Source: a virus. Taken from it: DNA of 23,508 nt. Position numbers and translations under genes: made by a program. The DNA lies in the IMG/VR virus record IMGVR_UViG_3300022690_001711, positions 1 through 23,508 of that record, one strand, 5' to 3'. Shown in pieces: positions 1-6,605 of the stretch. Every line of letters starts with the position of its first letter. Positions within the stretch are counted from its first letter, which is position 1. The notes beneath the pieces were generated by a model, which searched no databases, was not told the origin of the DNA, and saw only the letters and a program-made list of their open reading frames with translations.

Positions 1-425
1 AATTTAGGATCTCTAGTCATTATGGTTCTCCAAAATCCTTTTTCAGTATCAAAAAATACTTTTTTCATTTCTGCCACATGGTATGGTTCCTGAAACTTTA
101 GATTGTCCTCAAAAATATCAGGGTTTAATCCTGCAACTTGGTCTGCATGATTTTTCAAAAAGTGTAAAATATTTGGATGCATGAACTTGTCCCCATATGG
201 TGAATTTTCTATAAATTCATTTGACGATACTACAAATGGTCTTCCTATTGCTGATTCAATATTTTTAGGAATTGATTGTTCTGTAACTCCCCACTCGTTC
301 CCATTAATCTCATCACCTGCAATTAAAAAGTAAGAGTCCTGTTGTCCTTCAATGTCAGGGTCTGGTGTGAATTCTGTATCTAGTGAAGCAGTTAATACCC
401 TAAGCTTTTTTTTTGTGCAAATTTG
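1..425 (-). CDS. C-terminal part of a probable head gene (prohead protease-like?), frameshifted and cut by window edge
   Basis: This frame is open from 425 to the left window edge, so its C-terminus lies outside. It has no ATG near its beginning. After the poly-A run it reads KLRVLTASLDTEFTPDPDIE, then contains GDEINGNEWG and IGRPFVVSS. It is in the -1 frame relative to the 65-codon ORF that starts at 589, and the two frames meet at a run of nine A (406-414). I infer one gene whose product is made by -1 slippage, or one gene with an indel. The N-terminal half carries a motif common in head proteins, and the section around IPKNIESAIGRPFVV recalls prohead proteases that begin by restating a GKP or GRP turn, but I see no certain catalytic residues. 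Being downstream of portal and MuF genes fits a head-maturation role. Confidence 0.55.
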
Positions 426-589
426 TTACGTAAAGAATATGATAATAAGTTAACCTGAGTGAGCTGTGCTTGTTTTACATTTTGAGCCAGATGAGCTCGT
501 GGAGAATTAATACAGATAGCTACTGCTTGATCCTGTTTTTTTCCAGTATCAACAAAATGGCTTACACATTTGGAATTAGCAGATACCAT
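392..589 (-). CDS. N-terminal part of the same head gene, with the CVxxF...DQAVAIC motif
   Basis: This is a 65-codon ORF beginning with ATG at 589. Residues 6-28 contain KCVSHFVDTGKKQDQAVAIC, a short Cys-containing motif often seen at the start of phage head proteins such as prohead-protease or capsid-type ORFs. The family role is recalled from general knowledge and not checked. The ORF ends at TAA (392-394) just after CAA AAA AAA AGC. The -1 frame continues open to the window edge, so the 65-residue product may be only the unshifted form. A TATA-like box lies 20-29 bases before the start codon, and no Shine-Dalgarno is needed if the message is leaderless. Confidence 0.6.
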   Translation of the reverse strand: MVSANSKCVSHFVDTGKKQDQAVAICINSPRAHLAQNVKQAQLTQVNLLSYSLRNKFAQKKSLGY

Positions 590-608
590 GATTGGTAATT
601 ATCACATA

Positions 609-618
609 TTTTAATTAA
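609..618 (-). promoter_or_regulatory. TATA-like box for the gene starting at 589
   Basis: On the minus strand TTAATTAAAA lies 20-29 bases upstream of the ATG at 589. That is the spacing expected for an archaeal TATA box with a leaderless or very short-leader transcript. Confidence 0.45.
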
Positions 619-636
619 GGTTTTGTTTTAGGGTTT

Positions 637-648
637 AATAAAAAAAGA
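637..648 (-). terminator. T-rich terminator after the gene ending at 657
   Basis: On the minus strand the stretch just after the stop codon reads TTTCTTTTTTTA, with seven consecutive T at 639-645. Archaeal transcription commonly ends at such T tracts without a strong hairpin. It sits between a stop codon (657) and the promoter of the next gene. Confidence 0.35.
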
Positions 649-656
649 AATGTGCC

Positions 657-869
657 TCATTTAGAGGCATTTGTTTCCACTTCATGTTGTATTAAGCCCA
701 TGAGGCGCTTCATTCTATTTAGAACCCAGTGATCATCTATGGTGATTTTATAGTACTCATCACTTTCAGGTTTTGAAAGTGTAAATGTACCGTCTGCTGA
801 TTGTACCACCAATTCCATATCAGAATTCAATTCTATTTTTGTTTCTCTGTTTAATCTTTGTATATTCAT
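657..869 (-). CDS. Small protein of unknown function
   Basis: A 70-residue ORF with an ATG start at 869. The sequence is charged, with predicted beta strands in the first half (KIELNSDMELVVQSADG, FTLSKPESDEYYKITIDDHW) and a likely amphipathic helix at the end (LNRMKRLMGLIQHEV). I recognise no family. It sits alone, with a 204-base gene-free gap upstream and a T tract downstream. A strand-rich start plus a C-terminal helix is also seen in the unknown small proteins at 1456 and 15131, but I see no convincing alignment with them. Confidence 0.6.
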   Translation of the reverse strand: MNIQRLNRETKIELNSDMELVVQSADGTFTLSKPESDEYYKITIDDHWVLNRMKRLMGLIQHEVETNASK

Positions 870-927
870 TTTTTACATCACGCTTCCCAACCTTTTGAAT
901 TGGTTATTACTACAGATTGATTACTTT

Positions 928-945
928 TCAGACATGACTGTCTGA
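928..945. repeat. Perfect palindrome TCAGACA-TGAC-TGTCTGA
   Basis: Seven-base inverted arms, TCAGACA and TGTCTGA, are separated by TGAC. They lie in the non-coding gap 870-1073 upstream of the gene starting at 869. This could be an operator for a dimeric regulator or a short RNA hairpin. The rest of the 204-base gap shows no gene I would accept; only 11- and 18-codon ORFs are present on the minus strand. Confidence 0.5.
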
Positions 946-1073
946 ATTGTGTGGTCTGTTAATGAATGGTGTGAAGGGTTCTTTAAAAATTTATGTTTCC
1001 ATGTGTACCAAGTCTAGGACTTGTGTTTTCATTCGCCATGTAAAATCGCAATTATTCTTGGTTAGAGTAGTTA

Positions 1074-1271
1074 TTATAATTTGTCATTTTCATATCTTTC
1101 ATACATCTCTTCTTTACATAGACAACCAACATAATCTTCAGTTCCATCAATTCTTAAGATATGTCTGATTACTCCCACTCCACATGAATTGTCTTGATGT
1201 GCAGGGTGTCCACAAGTTTCACACTGTTGACAGTATTTACCATTGAATGGATCAATACATGATCTACACAT
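1074..1271 (-). CDS. Small Cys-rich zinc-binding protein
   Basis: A 65-residue protein with an ATG start at 1271. Cysteines come in pairs or near-pairs: CRSC (2-5), CQQCETC (15-21), a His at 22/25 region, C30, and CLC (50-52). This pattern indicates one or two structural zinc sites of a treble-clef or ribbon type. No known family is recognised. It lies 14 bases after the stop of the C2H2 protein at 1286-1423, and is probably the last gene of the string that begins at 2070. The plus-strand ORF over the same region is a shadow. Confidence 0.65.
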   Translation of the reverse strand: MCRSCIDPFNGKYCQQCETCGHPAHQDNSCGVGVIRHILRIDGTEDYVGCLCKEEMYERYENDKL

Positions 1272-1285
1272 TATTCTACTTAGCT

Positions 1286-1423
1286 TTAGATGTCATTTTT
1301 TTTATCTGACTTTGGTAAAAGGTCAGCATGATATGATTCATTATGTTGTCGTAAATCATCAAAGGTTTCAAATATAATATTACAAATATTGCATTCGATT
1401 ATCATAATAAAATCATCTGTCAT
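1286..1423 (-). CDS. 45-residue C2H2 zinc-finger protein
   Basis: ATG at 1423, TAA at 1286-1288. Residues 11-32 form a complete classical C2H2 finger: CNIC, twelve residues with the expected hydrophobic positions (F19, L25), then HNESYH. The rest is a short charged tail ending KSDKKNDI. Single C2H2 fingers are common in archaeal viruses and plasmids, where they are thought to bind DNA or protein. It lies 32 bases after the stop of the preceding gene, which also ends with a C2H2 finger. Confidence 0.65.
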   Translation of the reverse strand: MTDDFIMIIECNICNIIFETFDDLRQHNESYHADLLPKSDKKNDI

Positions 1424-1455
1424 TTCTTATTTTTCTTACATTGGTCAACATTGAA

Positions 1456-1704
1456 TTAAGGATGTTGATTAAATCTGTGTTTAGACATTAATTCCCAAGT
1501 ATAACATTTAAAATTACATTTTCTACATTTCATCATTTTGTTTTCCTTTTTATCATCTAATTTTTTCTGTGTCTTTTTTACAGCTTGGGTTATTTGTTCT
1601 AGTTGTTTTAGTTGTGCTATAGGATATTCATTATCATCTGTTAAATCATGTTTTTCGTCAATATCATAAATAAATTCACTATCTGAATATATCTCAAATT
1701 TCAT
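1456..1704 (-). CDS. Protein with LKxLExIxQAVKKTQ helix and C-terminal C2H2 finger
   Basis: An 82-residue protein when started at ATG 1704, whose A is shared with the TAA of the gene upstream (TAATG overlap). An in-frame ATG at 1722 is possible but less likely. A helix, LKQLEQITQAVKKTQKKL, fills the middle, followed by a lysine-rich linker. A C2H2 finger, CRKCNFKCYTWELMSKH then H, ends the protein. The helix closely matches LKDLEAILQAVKKTQNEI in the gene at 15131-15337, so the two may be paralogs with different ends. The function is probably DNA or protein binding; this is inferred. Confidence 0.65.
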   Translation of the reverse strand: MKFEIYSDSEFIYDIDEKHDLTDDNEYPIAQLKQLEQITQAVKKTQKKLDDKKENKMMKCRKCNFKCYTWELMSKHRFNQHP

Positions 1705-1880
1705 TAGTTCTGAGCATACCATATTTTTACATAGTTGTTAGATTTTCCCCATGAAATTATTATGTGTCTATCTAATCTATTATTAATATCCAACCAACGA
1801 AACTTTGCTATCCATTGAGGAATAGGAATAACTATCGTTCCCCGAAAAGTATTGTTAACATTTACAGTATCAAGTTTCAT
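1704..1880 (-). CDS. Small beta-rich protein, AbrB/SpoVT-like regulator candidate
   Basis: 58 residues from ATG 1880, which begins one base after the TAA of the RHH gene. An upstream in-frame start at 1928 would overlap that gene heavily and is less likely. The core FRGTIVIPIPQWIAKFRWLD, followed by a short turn and strands RHIIISWG and YVKIWYAQ, resembles the looped-hinge AbrB pattern (G-x-I-x-IP...A..... GD). The usual GD turn is replaced by LDINNRLD. Its tight linkage to an RHH gene suggests a pair of regulators or an antitoxin-like unit, but no toxin is evident nearby. Confidence 0.6.
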   Translation of the reverse strand: MKLDTVNVNNTFRGTIVIPIPQWIAKFRWLDINNRLDRHIIISWGKSNNYVKIWYAQN

Positions 1881-1881
1881 G

Positions 1882-2070
1882 TTATGATTTTTCCCCTGTA
1901 GTTGCTTTATAATTTTTAAAAACTTCAATCTTAGTTTTTTTAATCCAATCCTCTAGAGCTTCTTCCAATGCATCCCCCAATACTCCTTTTTTAATTCCAT
2001 TTTTTAGTCCTATGGTTTTTCTAAATTCTTCATCCAACTTGTCTGAAATATCAAAAGTTAACTTTGCCAT
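1882..2070 (-). CDS. Ribbon-helix-helix DNA-binding protein
   Basis: 62 residues from ATG 2070. The start AKLTFDISDKLDEEFRK is the typical beta strand plus first helix of MetJ/Arc/CopG proteins. GIKKGVLGDALEEALEDWI gives the turn and second helix. The C-terminal tail is basic. RHH dimers insert the N-terminal strands into the DNA major groove and usually repress their own operon. It is the first gene of a five-gene string with TATA-like box 23-32 bases upstream, which suggests autoregulation. Confidence 0.8.
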   Translation of the reverse strand: MAKLTFDISDKLDEEFRKTIGLKNGIKKGVLGDALEEALEDWIKKTKIEVFKNYKATTGEKS

Positions 2071-2092
2071 GTATAATGTATTAATTTATACC

Positions 2093-2102
2093 CTTATAAA
2101 AA
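2093..2102 (-). promoter_or_regulatory. TATA-like box for the RHH-AbrB string
   Basis: TTTTTATAAG on the minus strand ends 22 bases before the ATG at 2070, the spacing of a leaderless archaeal promoter. The 144-base gap 2071-2214 otherwise holds only a doubtful 28-codon ORF. Confidence 0.5.
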
Positions 2103-2214
2103 TATATGCTTTAATTAATCCGTACCTCTCTGTGTGATAGCTACCAAAGCACTTTTCGTACTCACATTTCATCGAGGCTTCTAAGATTAATAGAAGAAAT
2201 GTATCTAATAAAGT

Positions 2215-2808
2215 TTAAAATTGTCCAAGGTTTGCACCTGTTACTCCATCCAAGTAATAACATCTACAATTAGGATGAGTCTCACTAGGAATTTTAACTC
2301 GTTTTACATCATCTATGGAATACACTGTTCCCTCCAATGGAAGACAGATAATATCATCTACCTTGTTGTCTCGCTGTGTCATGAATATTACTGGGCGTTT
2401 CTTTTGGGAGACTAGGCTGACTATTTGCTCATCATCATTTAGTGCAGTGGTGAGTATCTTGGCAAATGATACAGATAGTCCTCCAGAAATTAGGGCATTA
2501 GTAAAAGCTGAATTAGTTATATTTTTTACATTTGGAACTTTTGGTGGGTTTTTTAATTCTACAAGCTGAACTGATTCAGTTACATCTATAGCTAGTTTTT
2601 TAGATATTCCTGCATCAGTTAAGGCTTTAGTGAATGTATTGGACTGTCTGTCTGATAGTGTGAAATTAGTCCCTGATCCTATTATTCTAATTAATCCCTG
2701 ATTGCCTGATAAATTATTTAACACAAGGGATGCGGTACCCACTGCAAAACCAGAGGATAACAGTGCTGTTATGAAACGCTCATTTTCGGTTTCTACTTTG
2801 GCTGACAT
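2215..2808 (-). CDS. Short MuF-type (SPP1 gp7-like) minor head protein with internal repeats
   Basis: 197 residues, ATG at 2808, five bases after the portal stop. The C-terminal third is the MuF/SPP1 gp7 signature: FMTQRDNKVDDIICLPLEG, a VY strand, an IPSETHPNCRCYYLDG ending (HPNCRC being the hallmark). Proteins of this family attach to the portal and are ejected with or near the DNA. At 197 residues it is shorter than usual; the normal helical N-terminal domain is replaced by three imperfect repeats of about 30 residues, beginning RFITALLSSGF, TFTKALTDAGI and AFTNALISGGL. Its place directly after the portal gene is the standard order. Confidence 0.8.
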   Translation of the reverse strand: MSAKVETENERFITALLSSGFAVGTASLVLNNLSGNQGLIRIIGSGTNFTLSDRQSNTFTKALTDAGISKKLAIDVTESVQLVELKNPPKVPNVKNITNSAFTNALISGGLSVSFAKILTTALNDDEQIVSLVSQKKRPVIFMTQRDNKVDDIICLPLEGTVYSIDDVKRVKIPSETHPNCRCYYLDGVTGANLGQF

Positions 2809-2812
2809 TTAA

Positions 2813-4519
2813 TTACTGTCTGGATAATTTCTTTTTGGATATTTTGTTTTGAATTTCAAGATGCTCCTTTGCTACCTTTAGCACATCTATTTTATTTTGT
2901 TGAATCTCACTCCATTGGTTTCCATGAGTGTGCCAGTTTTTGGCAAGTTCGGGTCTGTTATTATTTCCCCAACTAGATGGAGTGTGCCAGCTATTCCCTC
3001 TATTCCCCCAGGTAGAATGATTCTGTTTCTCCCATGTCTTTCTAGTTGGTGAGGTATCAGTCCCCTGAGTTGGAGAATCCTTCATCATGTCACGCAATCC
3101 ATATCTCTCCATTACTAGCTCCATTGTGGTAAATCCATTATCTACTAGCTGCATCATAATATTCCATTCTTCAGGAGGAATCTCTGTAGCAAAGACTGGC
3201 TTTTCATAGTTTTGTGTTATTTTTATTGGAACTTGATCTATATCTTCAGGCTCTACCATGAATAAGATAGCTAATATCCTATCATAGAACTGGTTCTCTA
3301 GTGTCTTTTCATATCTTTCTTGAGATGGTTTAATCTCATCATTTAGTAATGAATCATTTTCTTCCCTGTTTGCATTTCCTCCCATATTTCCTGTTACGCC
3401 TTTTGACAACTGGAATAATGGAACGTGGTTATACCCAGCAATTCCCTCTATACATGTCCGCTCTATTTCCAATAAAGCTGAAATGTTGCCAGAATTAGTA
3501 GAGCCATTAACTACAGTTACTGAATGTGGTACTGATACGTCAGCGTTTCCAACATTGGCAATATCTGCATTAAAATCCTCAAGGATTGCTTTGGCTTCGG
3601 AATACTTTGATGTTGGAAGATCATGCTGGTAAATGTTTGGTGTCCTCCATGTTCTGTTTGCAGCATTTATCAGGTCTCTTGCGTATATGATTAGTAGTAC
3701 CTGTCCCAAATCATCGATAGCTTGTACTGCTGACACTCCATAAAAGTCCCCAAAGAGTTCCAGGTTTTTTGAATTATTAAAATAGATACAGCGATTAGCA
3801 TCTAATAATGAACCATTTGATGATAGTCCTGTTACTTCTACTCCTACAAGTTCTCCATTATCAAAATTTACTATCGGACGTCTAAGGAGATCTGGCCTGA
3901 TTAATCGTAACGCTACAGGTAAAACATATTGTCCATTTTTATTTCTAGTTTCAGGAAACATTCCAATTGCTGTTCTTCCTTGTTCTCGCTCAAAGAGAAA
4001 CGCATCATACACCAAACTATCCAAATCCAATGTGGTGGCGTACTCATCCATCCATATTTTAATCTCGTCTGGTGACATTTTTTCACCTAACAAGGGAACA
4101 TCAATCTTTTCAGTTTTCCATGTATCAAGATCTTCTTCTCGTATCTCCTGGTTTAATCTGGGAAGTACTGACCTGGTTGATTTTTGTATAGTTAGCTGTT
4201 GTAAAATTTGATTGGCTTTGAGGACAGCCCAATTATTTCTCATTAGTACCCTCCATAATGCTCGCTCTTCTGGGAGAGAAGGATCAACTGATGGATATAT
4301 TGTAAGGTTTTTGAATGGTGCAATTTTCTTTAATGCTTTTGAATCTTTGCTAGTTTCAAGGCCTCGTCTTGTGGTTGGTTTACGCATTCCAGTAGCAGCC
4401 CATGAAGGGATTTGTGCAAATCTTTGTGGACCTGCTTTGAATGCCTTTACATCAAGGTCAAGCTCTAATGCCGGTACAGATCTTGCAAAGGGCTTGACCT
4501 GTTTTTTCTTTTTACCCAC
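2813..4519 (-). CDS. Portal protein
   Basis: 568 residues. The start is GTG at 4519, preceded by a good TATA box 18-29 bases upstream; it gives a very basic beginning, GKKKKQVKPF. The middle has the portal core: a strand-rich part (LVYDAFLFEREQGRTAIGMF, LRLIRPDLLRR, CIYFNN), then LLIIYARDLINAANRTWRTP, and the long helix region IERTCIEGIAGYNHVP...IKPSQERYEKTLENQFYDRIL with acidic PEDID. This matches phage SPP1/HK97-like portal organisation. The last 100 residues are low-complexity, rich in N, W, S, T and H. Twelve such subunits form the DNA entry ring at one capsid vertex and dock the terminase. Neighbours (terminase upstream, MuF downstream) support this strongly. Confidence 0.85.
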   Translation of the reverse strand: MGKKKKQVKPFARSVPALELDLDVKAFKAGPQRFAQIPSWAATGMRKPTTRRGLETSKDSKALKKIAPFKNLTIYPSVDPSLPEERALWRVLMRNNWAVLKANQILQQLTIQKSTRSVLPRLNQEIREEDLDTWKTEKIDVPLLGEKMSPDEIKIWMDEYATTLDLDSLVYDAFLFEREQGRTAIGMFPETRNKNGQYVLPVALRLIRPDLLRRPIVNFDNGELVGVEVTGLSSNGSLLDANRCIYFNNSKNLELFGDFYGVSAVQAIDDLGQVLLIIYARDLINAANRTWRTPNIYQHDLPTSKYSEAKAILEDFNADIANVGNADVSVPHSVTVVNGSTNSGNISALLEIERTCIEGIAGYNHVPLFQLSKGVTGNMGGNANREENDSLLNDEIKPSQERYEKTLENQFYDRILAILFMVEPEDIDQVPIKITQNYEKPVFATEIPPEEWNIMMQLVDNGFTTMELVMERYGLRDMMKDSPTQGTDTSPTRKTWEKQNHSTWGNRGNSWHTPSSWGNNNRPELAKNWHTHGNQWSEIQQNKIDVLKVAKEHLEIQNKISKKKLSRQ

Positions 4520-4536
4520 AAATTATAACATTTAGA

Positions 4537-4548
4537 CTTTATAATAAA
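4537..4548 (-). promoter_or_regulatory. TATA-like box for the portal gene
   Basis: TTTATTATAAAG on the minus strand lies 18-29 bases before the GTG at 4519. This supports that GTG as the real start and suggests the head genes have their own promoter, separate from the terminase genes. Confidence 0.5.
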
Positions 4549-4559
4549 TTTTCATTGTT

Positions 4560-5279
4560 TTAGAAATATCTCTTGCTTTTAAATATATTGTATGTATCCA
4601 TGTTATTTTTAATTTTTGAGCTAGTTTTAGAATCTACAAATAACTCACCTAACAGTTCCTCCTCGTATGATGGATGCTTTGGTGGATCAGGTGTTACGCC
4701 TTTCTGAATTATAAATGGCATAACACCGTGTTGTAGGTGGTGTCTTCCTGCAAAACAGCAAATCATTAATGCCCTAGTCAGATTATCCAACTCATCTCCT
4801 GGTGCATAATATGAGATGGTACCTGATTCTGTGGTATGTTCAGTAAACATCTCCACTTGTGAGATTAGCTTTTTCATGGTATCAGTTGGGTTTGGAGGGA
4901 ACTGTATCTTGTGGTCTTGCTTTAGGGATAACAATAACTGAGTCATTTCTGTCTGGTCCATAACTTTAATTTTTTCAATATCTTCTGGATCTTTGAGATT
5001 TTTCTGGGTGGTGATTGTATGCATGATAAATCCTACTTCATGTTCTATGTTCCTGATTAAGGATTGGCCTATTAACTGATCAGCAAAAGTATCAGTCCAT
5101 TGTATTTTTTTGTGTAACTCTTTGACATCTGTAGGGATTTGGTTTAGGTTATCTCTACTCCATTGTTTTGCCAATCTTACATATGCAGTTTTTTTCTTTT
5201 CATCTAGCTCTATCCCAATCATTCCAAATGCGTTTCTATGTTTGGAATGAGAGAATGCTACGATAGTGTCATTATTCAT
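4560..5279 (-). CDS. Degenerate second copy of the terminase nuclease domain
   Basis: 239 residues from ATG 5279; the longer frame up to a GTG at 5366 overlaps another gene and is rejected. The protein aligns by eye with the terminase nuclease at 5430-5981. NAFGMIGIELDEKKKTAYVRLAKQW matches DAFGAVGLQ...KIYIRHAKQF. MDQTEMTQLLLSLKQDHKIQFP matches VDKPYMIGWLKTEYKKHTIQYP. MKKLISQVEM...SGTISYY matches MAELLNQQNEM...SGHVSYK, then DELDNLTRALMICC matches HDDLFLCKLIGCN. The first catalytic Asp (D10 of the copy upstream) is replaced within FSHSKHR, and the second acidic motif ILENN has no clear counterpart (DQLIGQ). It may be an inactive partner, a regulator or a structural part of the packaging motor. 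A 60-residue C-terminal extension is unique to it. Confidence 0.75.
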   Translation of the reverse strand: MNNDTIVAFSHSKHRNAFGMIGIELDEKKKTAYVRLAKQWSRDNLNQIPTDVKELHKKIQWTDTFADQLIGQSLIRNIEHEVGFIMHTITTQKNLKDPEDIEKIKVMDQTEMTQLLLSLKQDHKIQFPPNPTDTMKKLISQVEMFTEHTTESGTISYYAPGDELDNLTRALMICCFAGRHHLQHGVMPFIIQKGVTPDPPKHPSYEEELLGELFVDSKTSSKIKNNMDTYNIFKSKRYF

Positions 5280-5433
5280 TTTCGTGTTTCCTACAATGTT
5301 GATAAAATACAACATAACCAGATTTTTCAAAAGCATTAGCAATTTTAAGAGAATTCCATAACTCACATTTGATGCAAATTACAATAGCATTACGTGGACA
5401 TGCACAAGGCATTCCATAATTAATTTGATTCAT
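5272..5433 (-). CDS. Small Cys/His protein between the two nuclease copies
   Basis: 53 residues, ATG at 5433 overlapping the TGA of the terminase nuclease (ATGA), and TAA at 5272-5274, eight bases inside the next gene. CAC (10-12), C20 and C23, then HCRKH near the end (46-50) suggest a zinc site. No family is recognised. The overlap on both sides is the main evidence that it is translated, and implies coupling with both nuclease-related genes. Confidence 0.6.
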   Translation of the reverse strand: MNQINYGMPCACPRNAIVICIKCELWNSLKIANAFEKSGYVVFYQHCRKHENE

Positions 5434-5981
5434 TGTTGATTATCCCACCAAATTCTAATCGCATTACATCCAATCAATTTACATAGAAACAAATCATCAT
5501 GTCTTCCTCTTTGTCTCTTATAAGATACATGACCTGATGGAGATGTTATTCCTACCATCTCGTTTTGTTGGTTTAGGAGTTCTGCCATGTCTACAGATTT
5601 GTTTGATGGATATTGGATTGTATGTTTCTTGTATTCTGTTTTAAGCCAGCCTATCATATATGGTTTGTCTACTGCCCATCCTTTGGATCTGTTCTTCTCT
5701 GTGAGATTCCCAGTTGTTGATACATAGGTTATGGGTAAATCTGCAAACGCTTTTGATACGTTCTCATAGTCAAAGTTATTCTCCAGTATCATCATGTCAG
5801 GTTTTACTTTATTTTGTAGGGTAGCAAAATGTTTTACAACTATTCCATATGGTTCATTCCAAAACTGCTTTGCGTGTCTAATGTAGATTTTTCTTTCAGG
5901 CCATGTTCCCTGTAATCCTACTGCACCAAATGCATCTCCACTACGAGCGGGATCGCCTACTAAAATTTTTAATGTCTTCAT
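5430..5981 (-). CDS. Terminase large subunit, nuclease domain (separate polypeptide)
   Basis: 183 residues, ATG at 5981 overlapping the TGA of the HNH gene. It is an RNase H-fold terminase nuclease: VGDPARSGDAFGAVGL gives catalytic D10, MMILENNF gives E67, and GRHDDLFLCKLIGC gives D162/D163. The usual K...W/Y-rich middle (GWAVDKPYMIGWLKTEYKK) is present. In tailed viruses this domain is normally fused after the ATPase and cuts concatemeric DNA at the start and end of packaging. Here it is an independent gene that begins exactly where the nuclease domain would start, while the ATPase is at 7125-8132. The ATPase ends just after its own linker, so the large subunit is split at the domain boundary. 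Confidence 0.85.
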   Translation of the reverse strand: MKTLKILVGDPARSGDAFGAVGLQGTWPERKIYIRHAKQFWNEPYGIVVKHFATLQNKVKPDMMILENNFDYENVSKAFADLPITYVSTTGNLTEKNRSKGWAVDKPYMIGWLKTEYKKHTIQYPSNKSVDMAELLNQQNEMVGITSPSGHVSYKRQRGRHDDLFLCKLIGCNAIRIWWDNQQ

Positions 5982-6478
5982 TTTAGATTATGGGGACAAA
6001 TGTTATTTTTATCCTGTCCTCGTGCTTGATTGCAATTATGACATAAAACTTGAAATCCTTCTGGATAGTTATTTTTTCTCACATATCTATACATCACTGC
6101 TCCATGTAATCCTTTTTTACGGTCTTCAGCACCATTATTGTTAATATGATCAAGAGCTAGAAATTCAATTATATTTTCATTACAGCAAGCACATTTTGGA
6201 ATACCATTTGAATAATGAGTGAACACTTCTATTTTCAATTTTAACTCACGTTTTCTATTTCGTTCTCGTTCTTTTATAACGAATAATGGATTTTTCATTC
6301 TTTTGTGGTGGTTTAATCTATTTTGTTTATTGAGTTGATCACGATGTTCTTCAGCCCACTTTTTACGATAAGTAAGATATTGTTGGTGAGTAACTTTCTT
6401 TTTACAATCTAAACGTGTACAATATTTTTGACGGTTACTATTTCGTTTAAAATCATTACCACATATTTTACAGTTCAT
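5978..6478 (-). CDS. HNH endonuclease, probable free-standing homing-type
   Basis: 166 residues, ATG at 6478. There is an N-terminal zinc ribbon (CKIC at 3-6, C20, C25), a very basic middle (residues 30-85), then the HNH module: CACC (96-99), LALDHINNNGAEDR with H111, and QVLCHNCNQARG (C146, C149) with an N at 148. This arrangement is typical of phage HNH endonucleases with an N-terminal DNA-binding ribbon. It lies between the two halves of the terminase and overlaps the nuclease gene by ATGA. Such enzymes often sit in or beside packaging genes, and their insertion can split a gene. HNH proteins beside terminase can also take part in packaging itself, so a homing origin is an inference. Confidence 0.8.
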   Translation of the reverse strand: MNCKICGNDFKRNSNRQKYCTRLDCKKKVTHQQYLTYRKKWAEEHRDQLNKQNRLNHHKRMKNPLFVIKERERNRKRELKLKIEVFTHYSNGIPKCACCNENIIEFLALDHINNNGAEDRKKGLHGAVMYRYVRKNNYPEGFQVLCHNCNQARGQDKNNICPHNLK

Positions 6479-6488
6479 TTTACTTCCA

Positions 6489-6605
6489 TTATATTCTCAT
6501 TCCACATTCCCTGCATTGAGGTCTGTCCTTTTGCTTCTTTGAATGTGGATCTTTGTTAGATGCAAATTCATTTCCACATGTACAATTATAGACTTTGAGA
6601 GTCAC
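6489..6605 (-). CDS. 38-residue zinc-ribbon protein
   Basis: The start is GTG at 6605, which overlaps the TAG of the preceding coiled-coil gene (TAGTG); TAA is at 6489-6491. It has two knuckles, CTCGN (8-12) and CRECGM (31-36), separated by about 20 mostly polar residues, a minimal zinc ribbon. It is one of several tiny ribbon proteins in the window. Its function is unknown. It sits directly before the HNH gene, with a 10-base gap. Confidence 0.55.
   Translation of the reverse strand: MTLKVYNCTCGNEFASNKDPHSKKQKDRPQCRECGMRI

Noticed and set aside
947-1168. Plus-strand ORF of 73 codons
   Set aside because: It overlaps the Cys-rich gene at 1074-1271 on the other strand, has no recognisable motif, and no other gene in the window is on the plus strand.
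2086-2172. 28-codon minus-strand ORF with CEYEKC near its start
   Set aside because: Too short, not coupled to a neighbour, and it runs over the TATA box of the RHH gene.
4212-4535. Plus-strand ORF of 107 codons inside the portal gene
   Set aside because: Shadow of the portal reading frame.
5280-5366. Upstream extension of the second nuclease copy to a GTG at 5366
   Set aside because: The extension runs through the coupled 53-residue gene, and the hydrophobic translation (LLKLLMLLKNLVMLYF) is a frame shadow, not a signal peptide.
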